Assembly (NCBI RefSeq): GCF_002632755.1
Contig: NZ_NJAK01000002.1
Coordinates: 341,200-405,199 of the forward strand
DNA length: 64,000 nt
Direction: 5' to 3'
Origin: Xenorhabdus ishibashii
GTDB taxonomy: Bacteria; Pseudomonadota; Gammaproteobacteria; Enterobacterales; Enterobacteriaceae
Shown: one piece after another, positions 30,901 to 38,677 of the stretch
Position numbering within the stretch: the first letter of the stretch is position 1
How the letters are laid out: each line of letters begins with the position of its first letter
Notes under the pieces: generated by a model
What the model was told of the DNA's origin: nothing
Databases searched by the model: none
What the model saw: the letters and a program-made list of their open reading frames with translations, nothing else
Position numbers and translations under genes: made by a program

Positions 30901-33752
30901 CAGAAGGTGGTGTCACCATACAATGGGCTATCCTGCCACAACTGTTCCAACCCCAGGTTGCAGAAAACATGTTTGCCCATTATCAGGCTTGTATCATTGC
31001 CTTGCTTGAACCAGATTACCAATGGAGCACGCCGCTTCCTGACTGGCTGCCAACAAATGATCGCGCTTTATGCCAGAACAGTAATGCGACAAAAAATGTT
31101 TTTCCTCCACACACGCTTTGCTCGCTGATTGAACAGGCGGTAAATCGTTACCCACAACGTACCGCTGTGGTTGATCCCTCTCGTCAGATCGACTATCGCA
31201 CTTTGTGGTCACAGAGCCTGACGCTGGCGGCTCATCTGCAAGCACAGGAAAATCAGGCTTCATCCCTGATTGGTGTGGTAATGGAAAAAGGCTGGGAACA
31301 GGTTGTCGCAGTTATTGCGATTTTATTAGCAGGACGGGCTTATCTGCCTATTGATGCCAGTTATCCGCAACCGCGGATCCATCAGCTATTGATATCAGGG
31401 GAAGTTGATACCGTACTGACACAACCTAAGTTTGCTCAACAGATGAGCTGGCCTGAATATGTACACCTCATCTCTCTGGATGAGACATTGCTCAATAACT
31501 TACCCGTAACCGAAGAGCCACATTTATCTGTATGCCCGGAAGATTTAGCCTATGTTATCTTCACCTCCGGCTCTACCGGAAAACCAAAAGGTGTAATGAT
31601 AGACCATCAGGGCGCGGTCAATACTATTTTAGATATTAACCAACGCATTGCACTCAATGAGCACGATAGCGTGCTGGCAATATCAGAGTTAACATTCGAT
31701 CTTTCCGTTTATGATCTGTTCGGCACGTTGGGCTGTGGAGCAAAACTGGTTATTCCTGCCCCTGATGACAGTAAGCAGCCCGATAAGTTACTGGCCTGGT
31801 TACAGCAAGAATCGGTTACTGTCTGGAACTCCGTACCAGCATTTGTGCAACTGCTTGAGGAGTATGTCCGCAGTTATCCTCATTCCCTGAATAGCCTGCG
31901 CTGGATATTGATGAGCGGCGATTGGATACCCACCCATTTGCCCGCAAAATTGTCTGCCCTTCACCCTGCGCTTAGCCTGCTCAGTTTGGGTGGCGCAACT
32001 GAAGCCTCAATATGGTCCATTGCTTACCCTATCGCGCAGGTCGATCCAAACTGGCGCAGCATTCCCTATGGCAAGCCTTTGGCTAATCAGACTTTTTATG
32101 TGCTTAATTCAGCCCTGTCACCTTGTCCGGTCTGGGTAACTGGCGAACTTTATATTGGCGGACAAGGACTTGCATTAGGCTATTGGGCTGATGCAGAAAA
32201 AACGCAGCAGGCATTTATCATTCATCCCCAGACAGGTGAACGGCTTTACCGCACAGGTGATTTAGGTCGCTGGCGACCAGACGGCAATATCGAATTTTTG
32301 GGGCGCAATGATCACCAGATTAAAATTCGTGGCTACCGGATTGAACTGGGGGAAATCGAGCACCGCTTATGTGAACACCCTGATATACAGCAAGCGATAG
32401 TATTTGCACATACGACGTCAAACGGTACATTACAACTTGTGGCTGTCTTACGTTTAATTGACAACGCACCAGTATCTACTGAACTGTTACCGATATTACC
32501 TCACTGGTTACAGCAAACTTTGCCAGTTTGGATGTGCCCGCAGCGATTTATCATTCTCGATACCATACCCGTATCTGACAACGGTAAAATCGACAGAAGT
32601 ACATTGATTACTCTGGTTGAAAAAGCGCAAGAAGGTGATTCAATACCATCGGTGACTCTCAGCGCGACCGGACAGACAGTATTAAACCTTTGGGAGTCAG
32701 TACTAGAGCAACAAAATATTAACATATATGAGAGTTTCTTTACCCTTGGTGGGGATTCTCTGGCAGCAGTGCGATTAATGGTGCAAATCAATCAGACATT
32801 TAATCGCCAATACCCCCTCAGCCTGTTGCAAACCTACGACACTGTACATTCATTGGCAGAATTTATTGAGCATCAACCAGAAAATGTTTGCCAAGGCGTG
32901 ATACTGAACAAGGGAAACATTGAACGATCTACCTTAGAACGATCTCCCTTAGAGCAACCAGCCTTGTTTATCGTCCATCCCATTGGTGGGCATCTGTTGG
33001 GATATCGTCATTTAGCAGCCAATTTGGGTGTCCAACGTATGATCGGTTTGGCATTTGCACCAGAGAGTATGAAGACCGACAAACCTTCGGTCGTTGCGCT
33101 GGCTGCTGATTACATCAGTCAAATCCGTAAATTCCAACCTAAAGGGCCTTACGCGCTGGCGGGCTGGTCTTTTGGTGGATTAGTAGCCTATGAAATGGCC
33201 CATCAATTACGCGCTGCCGGTGAAAGTGTTTCCCATTGCATCCTGATTGATAGTTTCGCTCCGAATGTACGCACGGATCTGACGCTGGATAATGCATTCT
33301 GCCATCGTCATTTCCTGCTCGATTTACAGGGGCAATTCCCTGGGCTGGAGCTGGATAACAGTGTGATCGCAGCAAACACGGAAATCTTCCTGCAAGCCCT
33401 GCACAAAGCCTTACCGCAATCTGCGCAGATTGATGGTTCACTGACTGAGCTTTATGCCGTATGGCAGCATAATCTGCGGGCATTGCTTGACTATTGTCCA
33501 CCACAGACTTCACAACCTTTCTGCCTTATCCGGGCAAAACAGGCATTGCCTGATTTTATGGATTACCTCGATCCAACCACAATCACCTCAACTGATCTTG
33601 GTTGGCAGGCTTTCGGGCCAGTCAATGTGACACAACTTGATGGTGATCATTACAGCTTATTCCAACACAAACATGTCGGCTCTCTGGTTGCGTGTCTGAA
33701 AAACATCCTGAGTTCAGCCCCAACTGTTAAGCCTGTTAAGGAGAACATATGA
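21978..33752 (+). CDS. irp1: HMWP1-like hybrid PKS/NRPS with an extra Cy-A-PCP module
   Basis: A 3924-residue assembly-line protein, about 760 longer than Yersinia HMWP1 (3163). Order: KS (Cys183, His319, His359); AT (GHSVGEF, Ser630); remnant methyltransferase lid (about 890-985); KR (TGGMGGIG near 1235, Tyr in GQGAYAIANA); ACP (FGLDSLLF, Ser1524); Cy (DLLQFDVQS 1720-1728); methyltransferase (VLEVGAGTG at 2269); PCP (SGGDSLIATRM, Ser2536); second Cy (DLLVADGKS 2726-2734); A domain (YVIFTSGSTGKPKGV near 3192, TFDLSVYDLFG suggesting cysteine); PCP (LGGDSLAAVRL, Ser3594); thioesterase (GWSFGG, Ser3731; His3891). Compared with HMWP1 it has lost the PKS C-methyltransferase and gained Cy-A-PCP. 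It should add a malonate unit and two cyclised, partly methylated cysteines. Confidence 0.92.
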   Translation: MTNLTPHYDNCDPIAVIGLACRFPQAPDSDTFWHNLQHGVECTTTLSRQTLLDAGISPELIDSESFVNQAAILENAEQFDATLFGYSRQEAEMLDPQQRLFLQTAWHALEHAGYAPRNVHLKTGVFGSSRISTWPSWSQFAMTDVGKVKGLQALMSNDKDYLATRTAYKLNLKGPALTVQTACSSSLVAVHMACENLRSGECDMALAGGVAVSFPQESGYLYQPGMIFSPDGHCRPFDSQANGTYGGNGVGVVALKRLSDALRDGDPIMAVLRGSAINNDGNEKVGFTAPSVNGQRRVISEALQLADVSIDDVGMIEAHGTGTPLGDPIEVDALRSIFSDRNAGAAPCYLGSVKSNIGHLDTAAGIASLIKTVLSVWHGYIPPTINVQQPNPALRLQESPFKLATQGQHWAQELRTAGVSSFGIGGTNCHIVVQSLPTELHRRHVNHSPTVPLLLSAASESSLRQLAQRYATALNNAPEHYADLAWTALQGRDLSLPWRLALTISPQDIEKDAASLSAFANNMPTPNIFSGQARNENKQLWQFSGQGCQWSGMGKTLYASSPIFSAMLDRCAAACASELALPLKAVMFGEHDSALATTEYAQPAIVAHQIALAAHWRALGLKPDYVLGHSVGEFAAAVVAGIFTPEQVMPLVAVRGKLMQRCSQGGAMLAVFANEDDILPFTHSLALDLAVCNGPQHWVWAGTEAEIDTLAQRLEQQQIRYQRLNIACAAHSAMLEPVLETFSLYCSRLQPASGEIPLISTLTANLADYEQLGSPDYWCHHMRHTVRYYQAIEFARQQGVTLFMEFGADAKLTGIGRRVSLPQETWVASACRQSSPVAQQSALMQLYCAGAHLDWQTLFPFTGAKCHAPLYPFNEQHYGFSATGLPNKTKQSLAHTHAELDVNALLEPAIEHNPDAVILRALYTDALVYQCHGREAEQGFSAIDTIRAGRLQPCWRPLLEQLLTHCAQQGYYQEVSGSTVSKIYRPYRVLPYAKRRLLEASLFATFPALIYAGERLFALLSDRADLPRQSVAPRSTTTTWLPAPQPCPDTHYVLHWRTINTANIQKSSTTYTLRTSIKNSEMINHWRQAGIHLQPESGNTLLLLAGNDITELCDQVISELKRDETAPLTVVTCCAQPESTLLKEDINPAQYAIWALLRVAVEEYPHRRIQAIDIADINDADALSLALGYLNEQHRWLRVRGNQVAVPVLERQLLSPQHLSPQAISIPHQGWHIVTGGMGGIGQISIRWLLAQGARKIAVFARRKKADWDTFVQTLSLNSECEIRWINLDVTDTPALLNAIQALAQEDGIAGAIHAAGIADHTPLAKLERQHLSPVLSVKAHSASALQAALQQHHAQYLLLHASGASMLGARGQGAYAIANACLESLALTAPNQLMVKALVWGVWGGIGMASDRRLVEKLAQDGMLPFSTNEGIWHLNQSLYTTSPCHLAMRLDEHHPDILRRLQADVIHPVATSTSLPPADNTLFQDSEQRLNWLRQRVATLLRLEQPERLASQQDLLQFGLDSLLFLELNAVIHQQFGLRLTAELAYQNMTLEGLNALIGNTLPEQPVASSQPEMIVDSAQRHAPFPLTPIQHAYWIGRTQAIDFGGVACHVLFEWDLALDSFDIPRFEQAWNALIQRHGMLRMIVDEDGQQRILPEAPWYVLAQDDLRALNDTACEQALAQRRHTLSYQVPPAEQWPLFEVSVSLLPNERCRLHMNLDLLQFDVQSFRIMMDDLQLAYHQQSLVPQTFTFRDYVMAEQAQRESKAWRASWAYWQEQLLSLPPAPRLPLAPLLSQRSQPQFTTYEGRLAQSDWQRLKQGWKKWGVTPSAGLLTLFAHTLEWYSRHPLFTLNLTFFNRQPFHPEVQELIGDFTSVMLMDFDLRKTTSLRASMEKTQALLWQRLSHSHVNGVEVLRELGRQQNGEAQNRQPLTPVVFTSMLGMAQEGIAIKQSITQLLGDPVFVLSQTPQVWLDHQVMEVDGDLLFNWYCMNDVLEAGVIESLFAAYNALLAHICHQPERMEYYDLHTPPSGHTRYDFWPQHPELRQAEQYLRAKPEIRLAEIQPHQDDIQGYNLWLVAEDHLSLSLPEPRVINTDTLPLPILAEQQAFERSWQHIEQQALFGLSQTLLRHNLFTAAQQYHSREEIEQRLQLAPQYQRLLTQWLTLFNNQGFIEQTADGYRCLQPLSHVPVPTAKLDDAVWCQTISRYVTTCIEQHDTLLAGRGNALELLFADKQVTTSLYSENPALRCLNLAAAEIVRQLSQTSEHFTVLEVGAGTGATSEKVLAHNAHAIQSYHFTDVSPLFLDDARQLLNHHGETVKFALFDINQRIDFSQHPESGYDLIMAVNVLHDATHLRNTLRRLSRLLKTGGWLLMIESTKRESAMQLASVGFIEGINAWVDDRGDSNSALMELADWRKCLEKSGYQVSLEWPGQDGPELHQQLILARAEQQARLNVSEIATQFSALPYPLHIQQQEQLPLVMTAQESTVQALTTETGQSETEDNQLHEIEQQVIALWRSLLPQPIQRHSDFFQSGGDSLIATRMVVQLRRQGYEHANLQQLFEHPKLSEFCRTLRVAETSSTTLTLPHQTEPVSEQILPLTALQYAYWLGESRLFQFGNGIAHFYAELAINGLDLPRFTAAWNRVINHYAQLRGYVKDGQYRILPEVPCYTPTIIDCRSMVPNEREAHLNHARDTLRTQGVPSDNWPLFDLTLYHTDDRVHLLHLTIDLLVADGKSLTLILRDLHHWYQEPDWQPEPPAATIGDYIQALENEKTGKAWQQSRQYWLDRLSSLPDAPVLPLQDHQSQQLDQQCLTGHISPPQWQRLQQRAAEYRVSTSQVMLTLFAHVLSVWSNNEHFTINVLHGNRLLMPQYCDMLVGNLSTTSLLEVDLRNITGFSDAVSRIQRQWLADLQHALFDGQLVLREKNQHRHNLNAGMPIVFNDTTGTAGKGASGLGTLNLFGAQTPHVYLDCMLISGAEGGVTIQWAILPQLFQPQVAENMFAHYQACIIALLEPDYQWSTPLPDWLPTNDRALCQNSNATKNVFPPHTLCSLIEQAVNRYPQRTAVVDPSRQIDYRTLWSQSLTLAAHLQAQENQASSLIGVVMEKGWEQVVAVIAILLAGRAYLPIDASYPQPRIHQLLISGEVDTVLTQPKFAQQMSWPEYVHLISLDETLLNNLPVTEEPHLSVCPEDLAYVIFTSGSTGKPKGVMIDHQGAVNTILDINQRIALNEHDSVLAISELTFDLSVYDLFGTLGCGAKLVIPAPDDSKQPDKLLAWLQQESVTVWNSVPAFVQLLEEYVRSYPHSLNSLRWILMSGDWIPTHLPAKLSALHPALSLLSLGGATEASIWSIAYPIAQVDPNWRSIPYGKPLANQTFYVLNSALSPCPVWVTGELYIGGQGLALGYWADAEKTQQAFIIHPQTGERLYRTGDLGRWRPDGNIEFLGRNDHQIKIRGYRIELGEIEHRLCEHPDIQQAIVFAHTTSNGTLQLVAVLRLIDNAPVSTELLPILPHWLQQTLPVWMCPQRFIILDTIPVSDNGKIDRSTLITLVEKAQEGDSIPSVTLSATGQTVLNLWESVLEQQNINIYESFFTLGGDSLAAVRLMVQINQTFNRQYPLSLLQTYDTVHSLAEFIEHQPENVCQGVILNKGNIERSTLERSPLEQPALFIVHPIGGHLLGYRHLAANLGVQRMIGLAFAPESMKTDKPSVVALAADYISQIRKFQPKGPYALAGWSFGGLVAYEMAHQLRAAGESVSHCILIDSFAPNVRTDLTLDNAFCHRHFLLDLQGQFPGLELDNSVIAANTEIFLQALHKALPQSAQIDGSLTELYAVWQHNLRALLDYCPPQTSQPFCLIRAKQALPDFMDYLDPTTITSTDLGWQAFGPVNVTQLDGDHYSLFQHKHVGSLVACLKNILSSAPTVKPVKENI

Positions 33753-34846
33753 TAAAGCCACGGCGGGTTCTGATTGTCGGTTCAAAATTTGGTGAACTGT
33801 ATCTTAATGCGTTTCTACAGTCTCAACCAGATCTGGAACTGGTCGGGATCTTAGCGCAAGGAAGCCCTCGTTCGCAGCAACTTGCCCGCGATTTCAATGT
33901 GCCCCTATTCCGCTCACCGGATGAATTACCGGATGATATCGATATTGCCTGCGTGGTCATACGTGCAGAAGTGTTCGGCGGCAAAGGCGATCAATTAACC
34001 CAAGCATTATTGGCACGTGGTATTTCTGTTATTCAGGAACACCCTCTTGATGCCGAAGCGATCAAAAGACATCAGTCAGCCGCTAACAAATATAACGTTA
34101 TGTTTTGGGTAAACAGTTTTTACAGCCAATGCCATGCTGGCAGAAGCTGGTTACATGCGGCGCACCAGATCAGTCAGTTATCACAGCAACACCCGATAAG
34201 TGGCTATCTGACAACCAGCCGCCAGTTACTGTTTTCCGCACTTGATCTGTTGTTACAGGCTTGTCATTGCCCGGAACAGATTGAGGTTGCCTATATGGGA
34301 CAACGAAATAGTGTGTTTCATGGTTTTGAATTGCGCTTTGCAGGGACAACCATAGCGCTAGACGTTCAATCTTATCTGGATCCCAGAGATCCCGATATGC
34401 ACAATCTTGCTATGCATAAGATGACGCTAATTTGGCCGGCGGGATATCTTACGCAGGAAGCCAGCTATGGACCCGTGATCTGGACACCGGTTCTTCATGC
34501 CCCGAACCATCTGAATAATGAACAAAGCCTTTACCTGAATGTCAGTCAGCCGGAAGGTGCTTATCTGCATCAGGCAACATCCCATATTCTTTGTCCGGCA
34601 ACGCCAAATTGGATGACTGCATTTGAGTGTGATGGCGCCGAAGGTGTGGCATGGCTACTAAATACCTTGAGTTCAGTATTGAATGGCGCACTCTGCCCCC
34701 CTGCTTTTAGCTACGACTACCAATTGCGATTGGCAGGCTTGTGGCAACAAATATTACGCATGATGGGAGAGCCAGTTAATCAGGATTTACAGCCCCCAGT
34801 CTGGATTGATCCCGTTCAATTGATGCTACCTGTTGATAACCATTAA
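33749..34846 (+). CDS. irp3: Thiazolinyl imide reductase (YbtU/Irp3-like)
   Basis: A 365-residue NADPH-dependent reductase that, in the yersiniabactin pathway, reduces a carrier-bound thiazoline to thiazolidine. The N terminus RRVLIVGSKFGELYLNAFLQ is the nucleotide-binding fold with the family's unusual GxKFGE variant. IQEHPLDAE, FWVNSFYSQCHAGRSWL and ASYGPVIWTPVLHA follow as in Irp3. Length matches (366). It overlaps the synthetase gene by four bases. A thiazolidine is therefore expected in the product, placed by homology at the second ring. Confidence 0.92.
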   Translation: MIKPRRVLIVGSKFGELYLNAFLQSQPDLELVGILAQGSPRSQQLARDFNVPLFRSPDELPDDIDIACVVIRAEVFGGKGDQLTQALLARGISVIQEHPLDAEAIKRHQSAANKYNVMFWVNSFYSQCHAGRSWLHAAHQISQLSQQHPISGYLTTSRQLLFSALDLLLQACHCPEQIEVAYMGQRNSVFHGFELRFAGTTIALDVQSYLDPRDPDMHNLAMHKMTLIWPAGYLTQEASYGPVIWTPVLHAPNHLNNEQSLYLNVSQPEGAYLHQATSHILCPATPNWMTAFECDGAEGVAWLLNTLSSVLNGALCPPAFSYDYQLRLAGLWQQILRMMGEPVNQDLQPPVWIDPVQLMLPVDNH

Positions 34847-34860
34847 GGAAGAATGCTGCT

Positions 34861-35664
34861 ATGAATTGGGCACTCCCCGCACATCCGATGATCCGCCCGT
34901 GTCTGACACCTCGTGGCGAACCCAAATACACTCTGTTAATCTGCCCCTTTGCCGGAGGCAGCAGTAGCGCATTCCGCCAATGGTCTGCACTGGAAAATCC
35001 AGATATTGCCGTTTCGCTGGTGATTTACCCCGGGCGTGACAGCCGTATGCAGGAACATGCTGTTACCAGCATTACGCCATTGGCTCAGTCACTTGCTGAT
35101 GTGATCAGATCATTGGCTCCCGCACAAAGAGAGAACCTGATACTGGCCGGCCACAGGATGGGCGCTCAGGTCGCTTTTGAAACCTGCCGATACCTTGAAC
35201 AATATCACTGTGCCCCCAAAGCATTGGTACTTTCGGGATGTCATGCCCCCCATCTTCAATCCCGCCGCCAACTGAGTGGATTGCCTGATCATGAATTCAT
35301 TGAACAACTGATTGATATCGGCGGTTGCAGCCCGATTTTACGAGAAGATCCTGGACTACTTGCCCTGTTTTTACCCATGTTACGGGCTGATTTTTTTGCT
35401 ACAGAACGCTATTACCACGCTATTCAGACTGATTCAGTAAAATTACAAACACCCACATTGTTGCTTTATGGCAACGAAGATAAAGAGGCTTCCGCTCTGG
35501 AAGTTCAGCAGTGGCATCACTGGCTTGCAAGTGACAAGCAAAATCTTGCGTATTGCTGCCAAGAGATTGCCGGCGATCATTTTTATATTACGCAAAAACC
35601 GCAGAGTTTTATTCATCATATGACCCAATTTATGCAATATGTTTATTCAAAGGAGTTCGCATAA
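34861..35664 (+). CDS. ybtT: Type II thioesterase (YbtT-like) with catalytic Ser replaced by Arg
   Basis: A 267-residue alpha/beta hydrolase of the editing (type II) thioesterase family that clears misloaded carrier proteins. The family start CPFAGGSSSAFRQW, the SGCHAPHLQSRRQLSG block, the acid region near YGNEDKEAS and the histidine in AGDHFYITQ are all present. The nucleophile elbow, however, reads LAGHRMGAQVAFETCR instead of GHSMGA: residue 99 is arginine (codon AGG at 35155-35157), one base away from AGC serine. As written, the enzyme lacks its nucleophile. It is otherwise full length and in frame, translationally coupled to the next gene (TAATG). Confidence 0.9.
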   Translation: MNWALPAHPMIRPCLTPRGEPKYTLLICPFAGGSSSAFRQWSALENPDIAVSLVIYPGRDSRMQEHAVTSITPLAQSLADVIRSLAPAQRENLILAGHRMGAQVAFETCRYLEQYHCAPKALVLSGCHAPHLQSRRQLSGLPDHEFIEQLIDIGGCSPILREDPGLLALFLPMLRADFFATERYYHAIQTDSVKLQTPTLLLYGNEDKEASALEVQQWHHWLASDKQNLAYCCQEIAGDHFYITQKPQSFIHHMTQFMQYVYSKEFA

Positions 35665-38609
35665 TGGCACCTTTTTCTATCCCGGGGAAAACACTGACTA
35701 TGACGCCAAACTATCTTTGGAATGGCAAAACGCTGGATCAGCAGCTTGCCGGATGGTCCAGTATTTGGGGAGATAAAACCGCGTTGATTTATCAAGAACA
35801 GCGACTAACTTACCATGAACTCCATCAATCTGCGGAGAGGTTAGCAAGCGGATTGTATCATCGTGGAATACGCCGTGGTGATAACGTTATGGTGCAACTA
35901 CCTAACCGTATCTCCTTTGTTATCACCTGTTTTGCCTTGTTTAGGTTAGGGGCTCATCCCGTATTATTAATGCCTACCCAACGGGCACATGATGTTCATG
36001 CGCTGTGCCAGATTGCACGTCCGGTGGCTTATATTATTCCCGATTGTATCCACGGTTTTGATTATCGAGAAATGGCGCGGGAAGTTGCAGCATCTTGTGA
36101 CGAACTTAAACATATTATCGTGGACGGAGAGGCAGAAGAATTTACCCCATTCGCCTCCATTGAGGAGGAACCGCTCAATGTTCCTGGTCCAGGTTATGGC
36201 GATATTGCCGTGTTGTTACTTTCCGGAGGAACAACGGGTACACCAAAATTAATCCCGCGTACCCACGATGCTTACACCTATGATTTTGTACTTTCAGCTC
36301 GCCTGTGCTCAATCGACACTGAAAGTGTTTATTTAGCGGTATTGCCTGTTGCCCATAACTTTACTCTAGGCAGTCCTGGGATTCTGGGCACCCTTTCTCA
36401 GGGAGGATGTGTGCTTCTGAGTGACACCGCCAGTTGTGATGAAGCTATGCCATTGATAGAGCAGTATAAGGTGACTCATGTGGCACTAGTGCCGGCTCTT
36501 GCCCGACTCTGGGAACAGGCGCGCGATTGGGAACAAAGCGACCTTTCATCCCTGTACTGCTTACAAGTCGGTGGTGGCAGGCTCACACCGGAACTGGCAG
36601 AACAGGTCATCGCACGCCTTGCTCCTTTACAGCAGGTATTTGGTACAGCGGAAGGGTTGCTTTGCTATACCCGACTGGACGATCCTGATGAAGTCGTTAT
36701 TAACACCCAAGGGCGCCCACTATCAGAAGAAGATGAGATCAAAATTGTTGATATCAATCTGCAACCTGTTGCATCTGGTGAAGTAGGTGAACTGATTACA
36801 CGAGGCCCCTATACCATTACAGGATATTACCGTGCAGAACAGCATAATACCGTCGCCTTCACCCCTGATGGATTTTACCGAACTGGTGATCTGGTTCGCA
36901 TCAGACCAGATGGCAACCTGATCGTTGAGGGACGGATTAAAGAGCAAATTAACCGCAGTGGTGAAAAAATTTCAACACAAGAAGTTGAAACATTGCTGCT
37001 GCAACATCCAGATATTGATGACGCTGTTGTCATCGCGGTTCCTGATGAACTCTTGGGTGAACGTATTTGTGCTTGCTTGCCAAAGAGCATCAATCAACCC
37101 GATCCTGCACAAATGCAAGCATTTTTGCACCAGAAAGGTGTTCAGCGGCATAAAATCCCTGACCAATGGTTATTTGTGGCATATTGGCCATTAACTGCGG
37201 TAGGAAAAATCGACAAACGCCAGTTAGTACAGATGGCACAAGCAGAAAATAACAACCTGATGCAACAATATCATGAACAGACGGTGACGATTACCAGCAA
37301 TCCGTTAGATCTGGTTACCCGCTTGCTTGCCGATAATGATGCACAACCTTGTATGCTCTACGAAATAAAAGGTGAATGGTCATTGGGAATAGGCTGCGCT
37401 GCAACCATAAGTGCAGATGCATCGGGACAATTGGTTGATTCACAGGGCAATCGCCATCCATACGATATCAATACACTCAGCCAAAAACTTGAGCAAACGC
37501 TCAACGCTCTTCCGATTAAAGACTGGCGCGCTTATGGCAAAACATTATTCGAATTTTCCCATATGACGTATGGGATACCATTAAAGCCATCATTAGAACA
37601 ACAAAATGAAGCGCTGATAAAAATCACTATTCCACAGCATGAATTACGTATAACTCAAGGGAAAGTTCTGATACGGACGCTTGAAGAAGAGCAAGTCTCT
37701 ATATTGAGCGAGAAAATCAAGCGAGCTGATCAATTAGGCACACCGACTTTCCCACATACAAAAGCGATGGAAATTATCAACACAGCAGACGCTGCAAAAA
37801 ATTATCAAGACAGCGTTGCCAATGCGGTTAAGGATATTACCGCGGGTCACTACCAAAAAGTGATCCTGTCACGCAAAGTTGAGCTTGGCTCAAATATTGA
37901 TATAACACACAGTTACTGGTTAGGCCGTCAGGCTAATACACCAGCCCGCTCTTTTTTCTTACGTGATGGCGATTTTTCTGCTTACGGTTTCAGCCCAGAA
38001 ACCGTCGTTGAAGCAGATGGTTCGGGTTGGGTTAATACCCAGCCGTTGGCAGGCACCCGAGCATTGACACATAACAAGGAGCAAGATCAGAAACTGCGAG
38101 CCGATTTACTTTCTGATCCGAAAGAGATTTCCGAACATGCTGTTTCGGTAAAACTGGCATTAGAAGAATTAGCGCCGATTTGTCAGCCAGAAACGCTTTG
38201 TGCATCAGAATTTATGGCTATTCGTGAACGGGGTTCGGTACAACATTTGGCATCACGGGTTAAAGGACTACTGCAAGCAGACAAAAATCGTTGGGATGCC
38301 TTTATTGCCTTATTTCCGGCGGTCACCGCTTCAGGGATACCGAAAAAACCTTCTTTACAAGCTATATCTCGTTATGAAGGTGAACCACGCCGGCTTTATA
38401 GTGGTTGTGTCATGCTTCTGAATAGCACCGGTAAACTGGATGCCGCGCTGGTACTACGTTCTCTCTATCAGCATAAAGGACGCTGTTGGCTCCAGGCGGG
38501 AGCAGGCTTGGTCAGAGATTCAAGGCCAGAAAGAGAATGGCAAGAAACCTGTGAAAAACTTGAATGCATTATGAAATATGTTCGCCCACATTCCGGTCAA
38601 AAAGACTAA
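35664..38609 (+). CDS. Fusion of salicyl-AMP ligase (YbtE-like) and salicylate synthase (YbtS/Irp9-like)
   Basis: A 981-residue two-enzyme fusion. The N-terminal half (about 1-525) is a stand-alone aryl-AMP ligase: LLLSGGTTGTPKLIPRTHD is the ATP-binding motif, GFYRTGDLVRIRPDG and EGRIKEQINRSGEKIS follow, and AVGKIDKR gives the catalytic lysine. It should activate salicylate and load the aryl carrier of the HMWP2-like enzyme. The C-terminal half (about 560-970) is a chorismate-utilising enzyme of the MbtI/Irp9 type (DITAGHYQKVILSRKVEL, SAYGFSPETVVE, QPLAGTRALT, FPAVTASGIPKK, YSGCVMLL), converting chorismate to salicylate. In Yersinia these are separate genes. Start 35664 follows AAGGAG and overlaps the thioesterase stop by one base. 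It is the last gene of the operon. Confidence 0.93.
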   Translation: MAPFSIPGKTLTMTPNYLWNGKTLDQQLAGWSSIWGDKTALIYQEQRLTYHELHQSAERLASGLYHRGIRRGDNVMVQLPNRISFVITCFALFRLGAHPVLLMPTQRAHDVHALCQIARPVAYIIPDCIHGFDYREMAREVAASCDELKHIIVDGEAEEFTPFASIEEEPLNVPGPGYGDIAVLLLSGGTTGTPKLIPRTHDAYTYDFVLSARLCSIDTESVYLAVLPVAHNFTLGSPGILGTLSQGGCVLLSDTASCDEAMPLIEQYKVTHVALVPALARLWEQARDWEQSDLSSLYCLQVGGGRLTPELAEQVIARLAPLQQVFGTAEGLLCYTRLDDPDEVVINTQGRPLSEEDEIKIVDINLQPVASGEVGELITRGPYTITGYYRAEQHNTVAFTPDGFYRTGDLVRIRPDGNLIVEGRIKEQINRSGEKISTQEVETLLLQHPDIDDAVVIAVPDELLGERICACLPKSINQPDPAQMQAFLHQKGVQRHKIPDQWLFVAYWPLTAVGKIDKRQLVQMAQAENNNLMQQYHEQTVTITSNPLDLVTRLLADNDAQPCMLYEIKGEWSLGIGCAATISADASGQLVDSQGNRHPYDINTLSQKLEQTLNALPIKDWRAYGKTLFEFSHMTYGIPLKPSLEQQNEALIKITIPQHELRITQGKVLIRTLEEEQVSILSEKIKRADQLGTPTFPHTKAMEIINTADAAKNYQDSVANAVKDITAGHYQKVILSRKVELGSNIDITHSYWLGRQANTPARSFFLRDGDFSAYGFSPETVVEADGSGWVNTQPLAGTRALTHNKEQDQKLRADLLSDPKEISEHAVSVKLALEELAPICQPETLCASEFMAIRERGSVQHLASRVKGLLQADKNRWDAFIALFPAVTASGIPKKPSLQAISRYEGEPRRLYSGCVMLLNSTGKLDAALVLRSLYQHKGRCWLQAGAGLVRDSRPEREWQETCEKLECIMKYVRPHSGQKD

Positions 38610-38643
38610 ACGTTTATTGGGATAGGCAGGAATAATGCTTTCG

Positions 38644-38673
38644 GGGAAAACCAGAGTGATATCTGGTTTTCCC
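38644..38673. terminator. Bidirectional terminator hairpin ending the siderophore operon
   Basis: GGGAAAACCAGA and TCTGGTTTTCCC form a perfect 12-bp stem with a 6-base loop. It lies exactly between two convergent genes, 34 bases after the fusion gene and 4 before the lipoprotein stop. T-rich arms occur on both strands, but the T tract beyond the stem is poor. Confidence 0.65.
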
Positions 38674-38677
38674 TACG

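Noticed and set aside
15886..33752. Many open frames of 60-130 codons on the opposite strand or in other frames within the synthetase genes
   Set aside because: They lie inside confidently assigned coding sequence, have no ribosome sites or family resemblance, and follow codon bias of the main frame.
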